Positions 38,034-48,749 of a DNA stretch of 64,000 nucleotides are shown here, piece by piece. The DNA lies in NCBI RefSeq assembly GCF_003289945.1, contig NZ_QMBP01000001.1:248001-312000 (forward strand), read 5' to 3'. The first letter of the stretch is position 1. Every line of letters begins with the position of its first letter. Source of the stretch: Mesorhizobium hawassense. GTDB taxonomy: Bacteria; Pseudomonadota; Alphaproteobacteria; Rhizobiales; Rhizobiaceae. Position numbers and translations under genes: made by a program. Under the pieces are notes generated by a model that saw nothing but the letters and a program-made list of their open reading frames with translations, did no database searches and had not been told where the DNA came from.

Positions 38034-39158
38034 TCAGGCCGCGCAATGCATGCCGAGCGCCTCGATCATCCGCTGGCAGCCGATGAGTTCGCTCGCCAGG
38101 ATATACTCGTCCGGCTTGTGGGCGCGTGCGATATCGCCGGGACCGCAGATGATCGCATCGAGCCCGGCGGCTTGGTAAAGCCCGGCCTCCGTGCCGTAGC
38201 TGACGGCGGCCAAAGGCGTTTCGCCGGTCAGTTCGCCCAGCAGCGCCGCCACCGGCGCGTCCTGGTGCAGCGAGAGTGCGGGGTAGGCGCTCACCGGTGT
38301 CCACTCGACAACATAGCCTTGGGCGGCAAGCGCTTCGGCTTTTGCCTTGACCGGCGCGAGCAGTCCAGCCGGGTCGACGCCAGGCACGGCGCGCGCCTCC
38401 AGGTCCAGCGTGGAGCTGTCAGGGATGATGTTGACCGACTGTCCGCCCGAGATCACACCGGCCTGCAGCGAGGAATAGGCGGGCTCGAAGGCCGGGTCGA
38501 ACGGACCGTGTGTCAGCCGCTCGGTTTCACGCACGGCCGCGCTGAGGATGTCGGCCATCGCATGAATCGCGTTCAGCCCAAGATCGGGCCGCGAGGAATG
38601 GCCGGAGCGTCCCTTGATGACAACGCGGGCCGCCGCCTTACCCTTGTGGCCGCGCACGGCGCGCAGGCCGCTCGGCTCGCCGACGATGACGCCGAGCGGC
38701 CTGGCGCAAAGTTCGGGAAGCCGGGCGATCAGATGCGGCACGCCGCGGCATCCGATCTCCTCGTCATAGGAGAAGGCGAGGTGGATCGGCTTGGCGAGGC
38801 GCCGCCCCGCCAGTATGGGCACGGCGGCGAGCGCGGCGGCCAGGAATCCCTTCATGTCCGTCGTGCCGCGTCCATAGAGCCGTTCACCCTCCTGACGCAT
38901 TGCAAAAGGGGACGAGCTCCATTGCGGCTCGGCAGCGGGAACGACGTCCATATGGCCGGACAGGATATAGCCCGGAACATCGGCGGGGCCGATCGTGGCG
39001 AAAAGATTGGAACGGTCGCCTTCCGGTCCGGGAAGCCGGGTGACCTTCGCTCCCTGTTGCGCGAGATAGGCCTCGATCCAGTCGGCTATGTCACCGTTCG
39101 GCTTGCCGGCGACCGACGGAAAGGCGACGAGACGGTCGAGGATGTCGAAGACGTCCAT
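38034..39158 (-). CDS. argE: ArgE-type M20 deacetylase
   Basis: A 374-residue metallo-amidase of the M20 family. The zinc ligands are in [18 protein letters not shown] and DEEIGCRG, with PDSSTLDLE... in the dimerisation part and HKPDEY at the end. ATG 39158 was chosen for GAGGGCTGGA upstream; a start at 39233 is possible but adds a low-complexity leader. It would cleave an N-acyl amino acid or amine, which could act with the GNAT proteins of this region. True acetylornithine specificity is not shown. Confidence 0.86.
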   Translation of the reverse strand: MDVFDILDRLVAFPSVAGKPNGDIADWIEAYLAQQGAKVTRLPGPEGDRSNLFATIGPADVPGYILSGHMDVVPAAEPQWSSSPFAMRQEGERLYGRGTTDMKGFLAAALAAVPILAGRRLAKPIHLAFSYDEEIGCRGVPHLIARLPELCARPLGVIVGEPSGLRAVRGHKGKAAARVVIKGRSGHSSRPDLGLNAIHAMADILSAAVRETERLTHGPFDPAFEPAYSSLQAGVISGGQSVNIIPDSSTLDLEARAVPGVDPAGLLAPVKAKAEALAAQGYVVEWTPVSAYPALSLHQDAPVAALLGELTGETPLAAVSYGTEAGLYQAAGLDAIICGPGDIARAHKPDEYILASELIGCQRMIEALGMHCAA

Positions 39159-39360
39159 TCCAGCCCTCAAGGCGTTTTCGGGTCGCGGAGGCTCGGCGCC
39201 GCTGGCCATGACTTCAGAATTGTCGCGGAGCATGGGCGCGTTCTTTCGCGATTGCGTGCCGAAAGCGGAAGTGTTTCAGTCGAATCTTGCGTTGGCGCGT
39301 GGCATTCGAGCAAATCGTATCGGTCTGGTTGTTTAGCGTTGACAGGGCAGGGGGCGTTGA

Positions 39361-40290
39361 ATGTCACCCGTTACGCAATCTTTCAGAGGCAAGGAATTGA
39401 AGCCGTCCGAAAGCTTGAAAATCGATGCTTTCTCGATGCGTATCGCCGACATCGAGGGCATCGAGCTCGACCGCTTGCATGCGCACTCGCTGTCCGTGGG
39501 ATGGCCGCACCGGGCCGAGGACTGGCAGTTTCTGCGCGAATCTGGGCACGGTTTCGTGGCGCTCGACGAGATCGGCCGAGTCCTCGGTTCGGCAATGTGG
39601 TTCGAGCACGGCCCTGATTTCGCAACCGTCGGCATGGTCATCACCTCGCCCCGGCTTCAGACGCTGGGGGCGGCGCAATGGCTGATGAAGCGGGTCTTCG
39701 ACAAGATCCCCGGGCGCGACCTGCGCCTCAACGCGACCCGCGCCGCGCGGCGGCTCTATCTCTCGCTCGACTTCCAGTCGGAGAAGACCGTCTACCAATG
39801 TCAGGGCATCGCCCGCATGCCGGCGACAGGCAGCACGGCGGAGGCGCCAGGCGACATCCGGACTTTGGACGCAAGCGACATTCAAGCAGCGATCGCCCTC
39901 GACGCTGCGGGCTTTGGCGTGAGGCGACCGGCGCTCATTGAAAGGCTCTTCGCGCATTCGGCCGGCTATGGGCTTTTCAGGGGGAACAAGCTGGCTGCTT
40001 TCGCGCTCTGCAGGCCTTTCGGGCGGGGCCATGTCGTGGGGCCGGTCGTGGCCGAAAGCGATGCCGACGCCGTGGCGGTCGTCCGGCCGCACGTTGCCGA
40101 CCATTCGGGATCCTTCCTCAGGGTCGACACTCATATGGACAATGGCGAATTCGCCGCCTTTCTGTCGCACGCCGGGATGCCGGTCTTCGACACGGTGCTG
40201 ACAATGTCGCTCGGCAAGCGCCTCGCTGATTTTCCCGCTGATGGCTCGGCTACAAGAACCTATGCCCTGGCAAGCCAAACTCTCGGATAG
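39361..40290 (+). CDS. GNAT acetyltransferase with C-terminal extension, copy 2
   Basis: A 309-residue paralogue of the protein at 29393. It has HSLSVGWPHRAEDWQ and VITSPRLQTLGAAQWLMKRVF (the CoA loop, less glycine-rich than usual), then YLSLDF. An internal ATG at 39436 would remove the leader and match copy 1 better; the longer start is kept for its AGGGGG ribosome site. It is divergent from the deacetylase gene. The altered CoA loop suggests changed activity. Confidence 0.82.
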   Translation: MSPVTQSFRGKELKPSESLKIDAFSMRIADIEGIELDRLHAHSLSVGWPHRAEDWQFLRESGHGFVALDEIGRVLGSAMWFEHGPDFATVGMVITSPRLQTLGAAQWLMKRVFDKIPGRDLRLNATRAARRLYLSLDFQSEKTVYQCQGIARMPATGSTAEAPGDIRTLDASDIQAAIALDAAGFGVRRPALIERLFAHSAGYGLFRGNKLAAFALCRPFGRGHVVGPVVAESDADAVAVVRPHVADHSGSFLRVDTHMDNGEFAAFLSHAGMPVFDTVLTMSLGKRLADFPADGSATRTYALASQTLG

Positions 40291-40373
40291 GTCCTCGGGC
40301 GCTCTACCGACCACGGCTTGATCGGGGCAGCATGGAGCGCGGGGCCTGTCAGCCCTCCGCCGAGCTGGACGCC

Positions 40374-41216
40374 CTACTTGACGGAGCCCGCCGTCATCCC
40401 TGCGAGGAAGAACCTCTGCGCCACGAGGTAGATGACCAGGAGCGGCAGCGAGCCGAGCACGCTCATCGCCATCATCTGGTTCCACTCGAAAGCGTGCTGC
40501 CCCATCAAGAGCTGGATGCCGATCGGGACGGTGCGCATCGACGTCGACTTCGTCAGCGTCAGCGCGAAGAGGAACTCGTTCCAGCACAACAGGAAAGTAT
40601 AGACCGACGTCGCCACGATGCCGGGCAGTGAGATCGGCACGATCACCCGCCAGAGCGCCGTCCAGCTGGAGCCGCCATCGACCGCGACGGCTTCGTCGAG
40701 ATCGCGCGGCAAGGTGTTCAGGTATCCCGTCATCAAAAGGATCGCGTAGGGCAGCGTGAACACCAGGTAGGTCAGGATCAGCGCGACATAGGTGTCGAAG
40801 ATGCGATAGGAGACGACGAGCCCGAAGAAGGGGATCAGAAGCGTGATCGGCGGGATCGTCTGCGTGCTGATGATGAGGGTGTTGAGGCTGCCCTTGCCGC
40901 GAAAGTTGAAGCGGCTGAATCCATAGGCCGCCAGCAGGGCGATCAGCACCGTCAGCACCGTCACCGCTCCGGCCACGAAGTAGCTGTTGAAGAAGAAGCG
41001 CAGCTTCACCGGGTCGCCGAGGATCGCGGCATAGGCTTCCAGCGTGAACGCCTTCGGCAGGATGGTTGGCGGCAGGGCAAAGATTTCGGTGTTCGATTTG
41101 AACGAGCTGCTCAGCATCCAGTAGATCGGGAAGGCCGCGAAAAACAGCCCCGCGGCAAGCGCGACATGCAGCGCGACGGTGATCAGCCTGTCCTTCGGCG
41201 TGTGCCTTTTTCTCAT
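40374..41216 (-). CDS. CUT1 sugar ABC transporter permease (MalG type)
   Basis: A 280-residue permease with six predicted membrane segments and the coupling loop DEAVAVDGGSSWTALWRVIVP of the MalG class. ATG 41216 gives the full N-terminal segment. It is the last gene of the leftward operon that contains an aldolase and a kinase. It pairs with the permease 5 bases upstream. Confidence 0.9.
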   Translation of the reverse strand: MRKRHTPKDRLITVALHVALAAGLFFAAFPIYWMLSSSFKSNTEIFALPPTILPKAFTLEAYAAILGDPVKLRFFFNSYFVAGAVTVLTVLIALLAAYGFSRFNFRGKGSLNTLIISTQTIPPITLLIPFFGLVVSYRIFDTYVALILTYLVFTLPYAILLMTGYLNTLPRDLDEAVAVDGGSSWTALWRVIVPISLPGIVATSVYTFLLCWNEFLFALTLTKSTSMRTVPIGIQLLMGQHAFEWNQMMAMSVLGSLPLLVIYLVAQRFFLAGMTAGSVK

Positions 41217-41221
41217 GGTGA

Positions 41222-42118
41222 CTACCGGGCCTTCTGATAACGGATGTAGAACAGCGTCAGGCCGAGCGAAATCAGCAGGATGACCACCGCGCTTGCCGCC
41301 GCCTGTGACAGGTTGTAGCTCGAAAACGCCAGCTTGTAGGTGTAGGTGCTGAGCACCTCGGTCGAGTAGATCGGACCGCCGCCCGTCGTTATCCAGATCA
41401 GCGGGAAGACCTGCATCGTCCAGATGAAATCGAGCAGCGAGATACTGATGATGATCGGCATCAGCTGCGGAATGGTAATGAAGATCAGCTTCTGATAGGC
41501 CTTCGCCCCGTCGATATCGGCGGCCTCGTAGAAATCCTTGGGAATGCCCTGCAGGCCCGCGAGCAGGCTGACCATGAAAAGCGGGTAGCCCGCCCAGATG
41601 TTGGCGAAGGTGACGGCGTGCAGCGCGGTCTCGGGCGAGGAAAACCACTCGATCTTGGAACCGATGATGCCCAGCTGCATGAGAATGCTGTTCACGACAC
41701 CGTTCGGCTCGAGCAGCAGGCGCCAGATCACCGCGATGATCACCGCGGTGAACAGCCAGGGCAGGATGTAGAGCACGCGCAGGATATTGCGCAGCGTCGG
41801 ATTGATGCGGTCGCTGTTCAGCATGAGCGCGAAGATCATGCCGATGGTCATGTGGAAAACGACGCTCATGCAGGTGAAGTAGAGCGTGTGCCATAGCGAG
41901 GCCCAGAATACGGGGTCGGCAAAGATCGCCTGATAGTGCTTCAGTCCGGCAAAAGACGGATCGCGGCGCAGCACCGCGCTGTTCTGGAACGAATAGGAAA
42001 TCACCGTCACCATCGGCAGCAGCATCAAAAGGCCGATGATGAGCAACGAGGGCGACAGATAGAGATAGGGTGCGACCGCTCGTTTCAGTCTGTGGTGAGA
42101 GCGCTTCTGCCGGGCCAT
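41222..42118 (-). CDS. CUT1 sugar ABC transporter permease (MalF type)
   Basis: A 298-residue permease. LYLSPSLLIIGLLMLLPMV is the first membrane segment, and EAADIDGAKAYQKLIFITIP is the ATPase-docking EAA loop. It starts 138 bases after the binding-protein stop; this gap holds a very stable hairpin. It partners with the MalG-type permease downstream. Confidence 0.9.
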   Translation of the reverse strand: MARQKRSHHRLKRAVAPYLYLSPSLLIIGLLMLLPMVTVISYSFQNSAVLRRDPSFAGLKHYQAIFADPVFWASLWHTLYFTCMSVVFHMTIGMIFALMLNSDRINPTLRNILRVLYILPWLFTAVIIAVIWRLLLEPNGVVNSILMQLGIIGSKIEWFSSPETALHAVTFANIWAGYPLFMVSLLAGLQGIPKDFYEAADIDGAKAYQKLIFITIPQLMPIIISISLLDFIWTMQVFPLIWITTGGGPIYSTEVLSTYTYKLAFSSYNLSQAAASAVVILLISLGLTLFYIRYQKAR

Positions 42119-42198
42119 GTGCCAACCTTGGGATACGCCTTCAGAAGAAGGTAAGCTTCAAAAAAACAGGTCCATCTCACATTGCCGATCCGATGTTG

Positions 42199-42230
42199 CC
42201 GGGTGGCCTGACCGAAGTCAGGCCACCCGG
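42199..42230 (-). promoter_or_regulatory. Intercistronic cUUCGg hairpin between sugar-binding-protein and permease genes
   Basis: CCGGGTGGCCTGAC and GTCAGGCCACCCGG are exact 14-base complements. The loop reads CGAA on the plus strand and UUCG on the leftward transcript, closed by C-G, which is the exceptionally stable cUUCGg tetraloop. No T-run follows. It lies 27 bases after the binding-protein stop. Confidence 0.8.
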
Positions 42231-42256
42231 CCGAAGATCGCAATGAGAAAGGCCGA

Positions 42257-43504
42257 TCAGAATTTCGCCATCCAGCCCTTCTGGGCGGCAGCGGCCGCCT
42301 GTTCCGGAGATTGCTCGCCGGCGAGCATCTTCTGGGCTTGCACGTCGAACTGGGTCATCAGGTCTTCGGCCACCGGCAGCCCCGTGAACTCGTTGGCGAG
42401 ATAACCGGTCTTGAAGATTTCGAAGGCCTTGCCGAAAGCCTTGTCGGAGGTCACGAAGTCGGGCTTGGCGTTGACGTTGCCCGGGAAGGCGTTTGCAAGC
42501 GACACGAGCTTGGCGTTGACCTTTTCACTCATCAGATATTGGACGAGTTTCCAGGCCTCCTCCTGATGCTTCGAGCCGGCGGAGATGCCGATGCCCCAGG
42601 AGGCATAGGGAAGGCCGCGCTTGCCGTTGTAGTTCTCCACGACCGGGACCGGGATGAGGTCGAAGTTCAGCTTGGGATTGCGTTTGCGGATGAGGTTCAC
42701 ATGCGCGAGCGAGTCGATCATCATCCCGACCCGGTCGTTGACGAATTCCTCGACCTTTTCCTGTTCCGTCTTGGTGGCGATGCCTGGCGAGACGGTGCCG
42801 GCATCGTTGAGCGACTTCACGAAGGTGAGCATATCCACGACCGGCTTGCCCTCGAGGTCGGGCTTGCCGTTCGCCATCATCGACTGGCCCGAAGCCCAGA
42901 CCCACGACATCATGTCGTTCTGGACGCCGGACGGCGTCTGCAGCGAGAGCGGCAGCACCCAGCCATACTGGTTCTTGTCGGCATGCGTCATCTTCTTGGC
43001 TGCTTCGAGAAACTCCGCGCGGGTCGACGGCAGCTTGGTCACGCCGGCCTGGGCGGCGAGGTCCAGATTGACGAAGACCGGATAGACGAAGGAAGCGACC
43101 GGGAACATCACCGCCTTGCCGTCCACCTTGATGATATCGGCGACTTGGGCTTTATCGAACTTGCTCGCATCCATCATCGGGTTCATGTCGGCGAGCGCGT
43201 TCTGCGCGTTCAGATTGTTCACCCAGGCGCCGTCGAGACCGACGACGTCGCTGAGCGTCCCGGTTGCGGCACCGACCGAGATCTGGTCTCGCGTGGTCGC
43301 ATAGGGGCCGCTGACCAGCGTCACCTTGATGCCGGGATTCGCGGCCTCGAAATCATCCATGATTTTCCGCAGCGAGCCCGCGGGCAGCTCCGGCTCCCAC
43401 CACTGGGTGAATTCCAGCGTCGTGTCGGCCATGGCGCCGGTTGCGCCGAGCAGCCATGCGGCCGCGGCCATTTTCAGCATCGCGGGTCGTATCCGAAACG
43501 TCAT
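42257..43504 (-). CDS. CUT1 sugar ABC transporter substrate-binding protein
   Basis: A 415-residue periplasmic protein. The signal peptide ends at ATGAMA about residue 22, and the mature start DTTLEFTQWWEPE is typical of the sugar cluster. FEAANPGIKVTLVSGPY and NDRVGMMIDS are family features. ATG 43504 has AAGGAGGAG at ideal spacing. The ligand is unknown but probably a mono- or disaccharide broken down by the kinase and aldolase of the operon. Confidence 0.9.
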   Translation of the reverse strand: MTFRIRPAMLKMAAAAWLLGATGAMADTTLEFTQWWEPELPAGSLRKIMDDFEAANPGIKVTLVSGPYATTRDQISVGAATGTLSDVVGLDGAWVNNLNAQNALADMNPMMDASKFDKAQVADIIKVDGKAVMFPVASFVYPVFVNLDLAAQAGVTKLPSTRAEFLEAAKKMTHADKNQYGWVLPLSLQTPSGVQNDMMSWVWASGQSMMANGKPDLEGKPVVDMLTFVKSLNDAGTVSPGIATKTEQEKVEEFVNDRVGMMIDSLAHVNLIRKRNPKLNFDLIPVPVVENYNGKRGLPYASWGIGISAGSKHQEEAWKLVQYLMSEKVNAKLVSLANAFPGNVNAKPDFVTSDKAFGKAFEIFKTGYLANEFTGLPVAEDLMTQFDVQAQKMLAGEQSPEQAAAAAQKGWMAKF

Positions 43505-43616
43505 TTTCTCCTCCTTCTTTGGGATCGACCGCACAATGCGGACGATCATTCTGGTTTATTCAGAAGCCTTCTTTCGCAGGCGCCTCGCCCTCGCCCGCGG
43601 GCCTTGCCGCAATTCT

Positions 43617-44762
<1,146 letters not shown>

Positions 44763-44849
44763 CTTCCTCCTCCACAAGTCTAAGCCATTGATTTTTATAA
44801 TTCTCCTCGGCTTAGTCGGCTTGCAAATATTTCCTCGGATAGTTTCAGG

Positions 44850-45800
44850 CTATGTTCCGGTATCGAGCTGCGCGGATTTGAGTTCGGCGGCCGACGGAGC
44901 TTTCGCCGATCCCAGGAGTTCCGTGACCTGGTCCTCGGTTGGAAGCGCCGCGCGCCCGCCACGCCCTGTGATCGAAAGGGCCGCGGCCGCGGCCGCGAAT
45001 GCGACCCGGCCGGCGGTGTCGGCGCCTCGCGTCAACGCATGCGCATAGGCGCCATGGAAGCAGTCGCCGGCGCCTGTCGAATCGACGACGGCAACCTGGT
45101 GCGGAGGCAGGTGCCAAAGCCCCGCCTCGTCGCGTCCGCGATAATAGACACCCCTGCCGCCGTCGGTCAGAACCACGGCGGACCGCGACGGCAACCACAA
45201 TGCATCGAGCATCTCGGCGGGCGATCGGCGGCCCGTGGCGGTTCGTGCAAAGGCAAGTGGCAGAATGAGATGGTCGCAGAGCGCGACCAGCCTCTCCGTG
45301 GCCGGGCCGGCGCTCCATTCGATATCGCCGAGGATCGCAAGGCCGAGATCGCGAGCCCGGGCCACGACATCCAGCGACCGGATCGCGTAGCTGTCGACGA
45401 TCAGAACCGTCGCGCGGCTGAGGATCCCGTCCGGAAAATCCGGCGCGGTGCCCAGCATCGCGTCGTCGTCATACGCGATGAACCGCTCCCCGTCCGAGCC
45501 GACGGTAATGCGCGAACGTACCGGACGCGCGTTGGGGTGGCGCGGCGCGAATGCGGTTTCAACACCGCTCTCAGTGAGATCGCAGAGCGCCGCGTCGTCC
45601 GCGGCGCTGCCCAGCCATCCGACGAACCCGGCGCTTCCGCCGAGCCGCGCGACGGCGGCAAGCGCCGTCGCGACATTTCCCCCGAAGGCGCGGGCGCTTT
45701 GCAGAACCTTCCCCTTGCCCGCCGACAACGGCTGATCGACATAGACGATGTCGTCGATCGCAATGGCGCCGAAGCCGAGGATTGAGGGAACGGTGGGCAT
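44850..45800 (-). CDS. PfkB-family sugar kinase
   Basis: A 316-residue ribokinase-like enzyme. GGNVATALAAVARLGG is the substrate-side motif, and DSTGAGDCFHGAYAHAL carries the catalytic aspartate and anion hole. VVLTDGGRGVYY supplies ATP contacts. It starts 3 bases after the aldolase stop. A kinase plus class I aldolase suggests phosphorylation of a keto-sugar phosphate and its cleavage, but the substrate is not readable from sequence. Confidence 0.88.
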   Translation of the reverse strand: MPTVPSILGFGAIAIDDIVYVDQPLSAGKGKVLQSARAFGGNVATALAAVARLGGSAGFVGWLGSAADDAALCDLTESGVETAFAPRHPNARPVRSRITVGSDGERFIAYDDDAMLGTAPDFPDGILSRATVLIVDSYAIRSLDVVARARDLGLAILGDIEWSAGPATERLVALCDHLILPLAFARTATGRRSPAEMLDALWLPSRSAVVLTDGGRGVYYRGRDEAGLWHLPPHQVAVVDSTGAGDCFHGAYAHALTRGADTAGRVAFAAAAAALSITGRGGRAALPTEDQVTELLGSAKAPSAAELKSAQLDTGT

Positions 45801-45803
45801 CGT

Positions 45804-46604
45804 TCAGGCGCCCGCCTTGGCCAAAGCATCTTCCGCCGACAGGCCGTCATGGATGACGCCCCGAAAGGCACGCGCCGCCTTCTGCGGATCGCCATGTCCC
45901 CAGAGATTGCGTCCCACCACGGCACCGCGCGCACCGGCACGGATGGCGTCCGCCGTCTGCTGAAGCGCGCCGAGCAGCGTATCGGTCTTCGGGCCGCCGG
46001 CGATCACGACCGGCACCGGGCAGGTCCGCACGGTCTCCCGGAACGACTCGAAATCGCCCGTGTAGCCGATCTTGATCACGTCGACGCCGGACTCGTAGCC
46101 GATGCGCGCCGCATAGGCGATCTCGTCGGGGGTGAAGACGATCTTTGCCCCGTCGGTGAAATCGCGGGGGTAGATATGCGCCACCACCGGCATGCCGTAG
46201 CGGGCCGCCGCATTCACTGAATCGGTCAGCCAGCGAATATACTTGCCCTCGGTCGCACCACGCACCGGGATGGCCACTGCCAACGCGTCGGCGCCGGCGC
46301 GCACCGCATCCTCGGGCGTTGCGATAAGCTCGCTGATGCGATCGTCCGGAGTGAAGCAGCCCGCCTGGATCACCAGGGAAGCCTTGCCCGCATATTGCGG
46401 CCACAGATGGCGCGCGGTGCCGGGCTGGATGCTGACGTAATCGGGTTTGCCCGCCATGACGCGCGCGAGCGCGCCCGGCAGGTCGGCAAGACCGCCTTTG
46501 CGCACATCGCCATAGCCGACGAAGTGGTCGACCGCGCCGCCAAAAAGATTCCCCGATGGATGCGAGAAGAGGCGCGCAAGCCGCACCTTGGTTCCTAGGC
46601 TCAT
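45804..46604 (-). CDS. Class I aldolase, DhnA/LsrF-type
   Basis: A 266-residue TIM-barrel aldolase. The Schiff-base lysine is in DVIKIGYTGD, and VVIAGGPK plus GAVVGRNLW form the phosphate site, all standard in the DhnA-like fructose-bisphosphate aldolase/LsrF group. SGNLFGGAVDHF at the N-terminus is also typical. ATG 46604 has GGGGAA upstream. It is the first gene of the leftward operon, opposite the DeoR regulator. Alternatives are a thiolase-like LsrF or a sulfosugar aldolase. Confidence 0.86.
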   Translation of the reverse strand: MSLGTKVRLARLFSHPSGNLFGGAVDHFVGYGDVRKGGLADLPGALARVMAGKPDYVSIQPGTARHLWPQYAGKASLVIQAGCFTPDDRISELIATPEDAVRAGADALAVAIPVRGATEGKYIRWLTDSVNAAARYGMPVVAHIYPRDFTDGAKIVFTPDEIAYAARIGYESGVDVIKIGYTGDFESFRETVRTCPVPVVIAGGPKTDTLLGALQQTADAIRAGARGAVVGRNLWGHGDPQKAARAFRGVIHDGLSAEDALAKAGA

Positions 46605-46630
46605 GAGTCCAAAATTCCCCAATCGTTTGA

Positions 46631-46697
46631 TTTCGAAATCCTGAACCCAGTCTTTGCGAAAGAAACATGAAATACAATCTTTCGAAAGCTTTCGAAG
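46631..46697. promoter_or_regulatory. TTTCGAAA-type palindromes, putative DeoR operators
   Basis: TTTCGAAA at 46631-46638, CTTTGCGAAAG at 46652-46662, and the tandem palindromes CTTTCGAAAGCTTTCGAAG at 46679-46697 lie in the 162 bases between the divergent aldolase and DeoR starts. Repeated half-sites of this kind are usual for DeoR-family repressors. Confidence 0.55.
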
Positions 46698-46766
46698 TCG
46701 CGTATTTTTGGTAGAGTGAGCCGAGGCCAGAGCGGTTGCTCGGCGCAGGGAGGCAAGGGCAGGGCA

Positions 46767-47528
46767 ATGTTGTCGGAGCAGAGACGCCAATCGATCCTCA
46801 TCGAGGTCCAACGCAGCGGACAGGTTCGCACGAAGGACCTGTCGGACGGGTTTGGCGTGTCGGAAGTCACGGTGCGCTCCGATCTTGAAATCCTGGACCG
46901 CAAGGGACTGCTGACCAAGACCCGTGGCGGGGCGGTGACCCGGACCACCGATTCGACCACGGCCGCGTTCGCCCGGCGGATGCAGACCAACCTCGAGGCA
47001 AAGAAGCGCATCGCCCGGGCGGCGGTGGAGCTGTTCGATGACAACCAATCGGTCATCTTCGATGGCGGCTCGACGTTGATGCAGCTCGCCATGCAGTTAC
47101 CGCCGCTCAGCAATGTCGTGGTCGCCGCCACGGGCATGAATATCGTGCAGCATCTGATGCATCGTCCCGGGCTCGACGTGCACATGATCGGCGGCCGCGT
47201 CTATCCGGACACGGTGAGCACGCTGATCACCGATGCCGACACGGCACTCAGCGGCATGGTGGCGCATCAGGTTTTTGTTGGAGCGCATGCGATCGACGCC
47301 TCGCTCGATGTGGTCGACGTGAACGAGGACATGGCGCGAACGAAGCGATACCTCGTGCGGATGGGGCGGCGCGTCGTGCTGCTCGCCGATTCGAGCAAAT
47401 GGGGCATCAGCGGCACCTCCAAGGCATTCTCCCTGTCGAGCGTCGATGTGGTGATCACCGACGATGGCCTGCCTGGTCTGATACGGGCCCAGCTCGAGAA
47501 GACGCGAGCCAAGGTGATCTATGTCTGA
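46767..47528 (+). CDS. DeoR-family sugar-operon repressor
   Basis: A 253-residue regulator. The N-terminal helix-turn-helix has LSDGFGVSEVTVRSDL, followed by RTKDL... GGAVTR. The sugar-phosphate-sensing domain has IFDGGSTLMQLA and GTSKAF. ATG 46767 is preceded by AAGGGCAGGG. It is divergent from the aldolase-kinase-ABC operon and probably represses it until a phosphorylated intermediate appears. Confidence 0.9.
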   Translation: MLSEQRRQSILIEVQRSGQVRTKDLSDGFGVSEVTVRSDLEILDRKGLLTKTRGGAVTRTTDSTTAAFARRMQTNLEAKKRIARAAVELFDDNQSVIFDGGSTLMQLAMQLPPLSNVVVAATGMNIVQHLMHRPGLDVHMIGGRVYPDTVSTLITDADTALSGMVAHQVFVGAHAIDASLDVVDVNEDMARTKRYLVRMGRRVVLLADSSKWGISGTSKAFSLSSVDVVITDDGLPGLIRAQLEKTRAKVIYV

Positions 47529-47572
47529 CCCGTCGCGCTCGCTGGTTCTTGTCGGCATCGAGAGTGGCTCCG

Positions 47573-48682
47573 CTAAATCGCCGATCCGGCCTTGAGGCCG
47601 GCGGTCTCGCCCTGTCGCATCCGCTCGACGATCTCGGCCATCAGCGCCAGGTCGCGACGCGAGTCGGCGAGGTCGGTGAGCGGCTTGGTGCCTTCGACGA
47701 TGTGGCGATGGAATGTCTCGAGCTCGGTGGAGAAGGCGTCGCCATAGAGCGGGCCGAACGTCTTCGTCACCGGGCCGAGCGGGCCGGCGTCGGTCACCTC
47801 CAGCCGGGTCGGCAGGCTGCGGATATAGGGCGTGTCGTAGATGATGCGCACGCGCCTGGTGTTGGAGCGCACCTCGATCATGGCATCGAACAGGCCGAGA
47901 TCGTCGACGACGGCATCATAGAGACAGGCGAAATGACCGTAGTCGAAGGTGACGGATGTGTTGGCGCCGCCATTGGTGCGGTGCGCGGCGATCACGCGTG
48001 ACGGCTCGCCGATCAGGCCGCGCATGGCCGAGATGTGGTGCGAGGAGAGCGCGGTCAGACCGCGATAGGCGCGCACCAGATCGGCGGGAGCGTCGGTCCC
48101 CACCACCTCGCGGATCAGCGCGTCCCGCTCCCTGGCGCCACGCGCCAGAAGGGCGGGGTCGATATCCCGGGGATAGAGGACGTTTTGGCTCTTCTTCAGG
48201 AAATGCCGGCCCTCCGAAATCAGGTCGAAGATGCGGACATGGGTGATGTCGGCGTGGTCGGGAAGTTCGTCCCTGGCAGCCAGATAGGCCGGCGCGTAGC
48301 GGCGCATGTAACCGACGAAGAGCGTCTTCCTGTAGGCCGGCATCAGCGCCAGCAACTCGTCGATCTCGCGCACCGTCAGGCAGGCGGGTTTTTCGAGCAG
48401 GATGTGCTTGTCGGCTCCGATCGCCGCGCGCACGAAGCGGCTGTGCGTGTCGTCGGACGAGAGCACGAACACCACGTCGATGTCTGGCGAATTGATCAGC
48501 GCCTCGGCGCTCTCGAAGGCTTTCGCCGTCGCATATTCCGACGTGAAGAGCGCCACCAGGCTCGGCGAGACGTCATAGGCGCCCGCTATCGTCCAGCGGT
48601 CGCGCTGGTCGGCCAGAACAGGCAGATGGATCGACTGCGCCACTTCCCCAAGACCGACAAGACCGACACGAAGTGGTGCCAC
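47573..48682 (-). CDS. Gfo/Idh/MocA dehydrogenase, copy 1
   Basis: A 369-residue NAD(P)-dependent sugar dehydrogenase. LVGLGEVAQ binds cofactor near residue 8, and LEKPACLT is the EKP motif near 95. TALSSHHISAMRG carries the late catalytic histidines. GTG start at 48682. It is the last gene of the leftward operon with the CUT2 transporter. Two other Gfo/Idh genes follow at 55264 and 57393, so stepwise oxidation of a sugar or inositol is likely. Confidence 0.88.
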   Translation of the reverse strand: MAPLRVGLVGLGEVAQSIHLPVLADQRDRWTIAGAYDVSPSLVALFTSEYATAKAFESAEALINSPDIDVVFVLSSDDTHSRFVRAAIGADKHILLEKPACLTVREIDELLALMPAYRKTLFVGYMRRYAPAYLAARDELPDHADITHVRIFDLISEGRHFLKKSQNVLYPRDIDPALLARGARERDALIREVVGTDAPADLVRAYRGLTALSSHHISAMRGLIGEPSRVIAAHRTNGGANTSVTFDYGHFACLYDAVVDDLGLFDAMIEVRSNTRRVRIIYDTPYIRSLPTRLEVTDAGPLGPVTKTFGPLYGDAFSTELETFHRHIVEGTKPLTDLADSRRDLALMAEIVERMRQGETAGLKAGSAI

Positions 48683-48749
48683 TTAGAACTCCTTCCGATT
48701 TCAAACCCGAGGTTGGCCGCACCGGCCAGCCGTTGATTTCATGGCGCGA

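Noticed and set aside
45804..47528. Sulfoquinovose operon
   Set aside because: Kinase, aldolase and DeoR fit, but no isomerase or sulfolactaldehyde reductase is present and the aldolase is LsrF-like.
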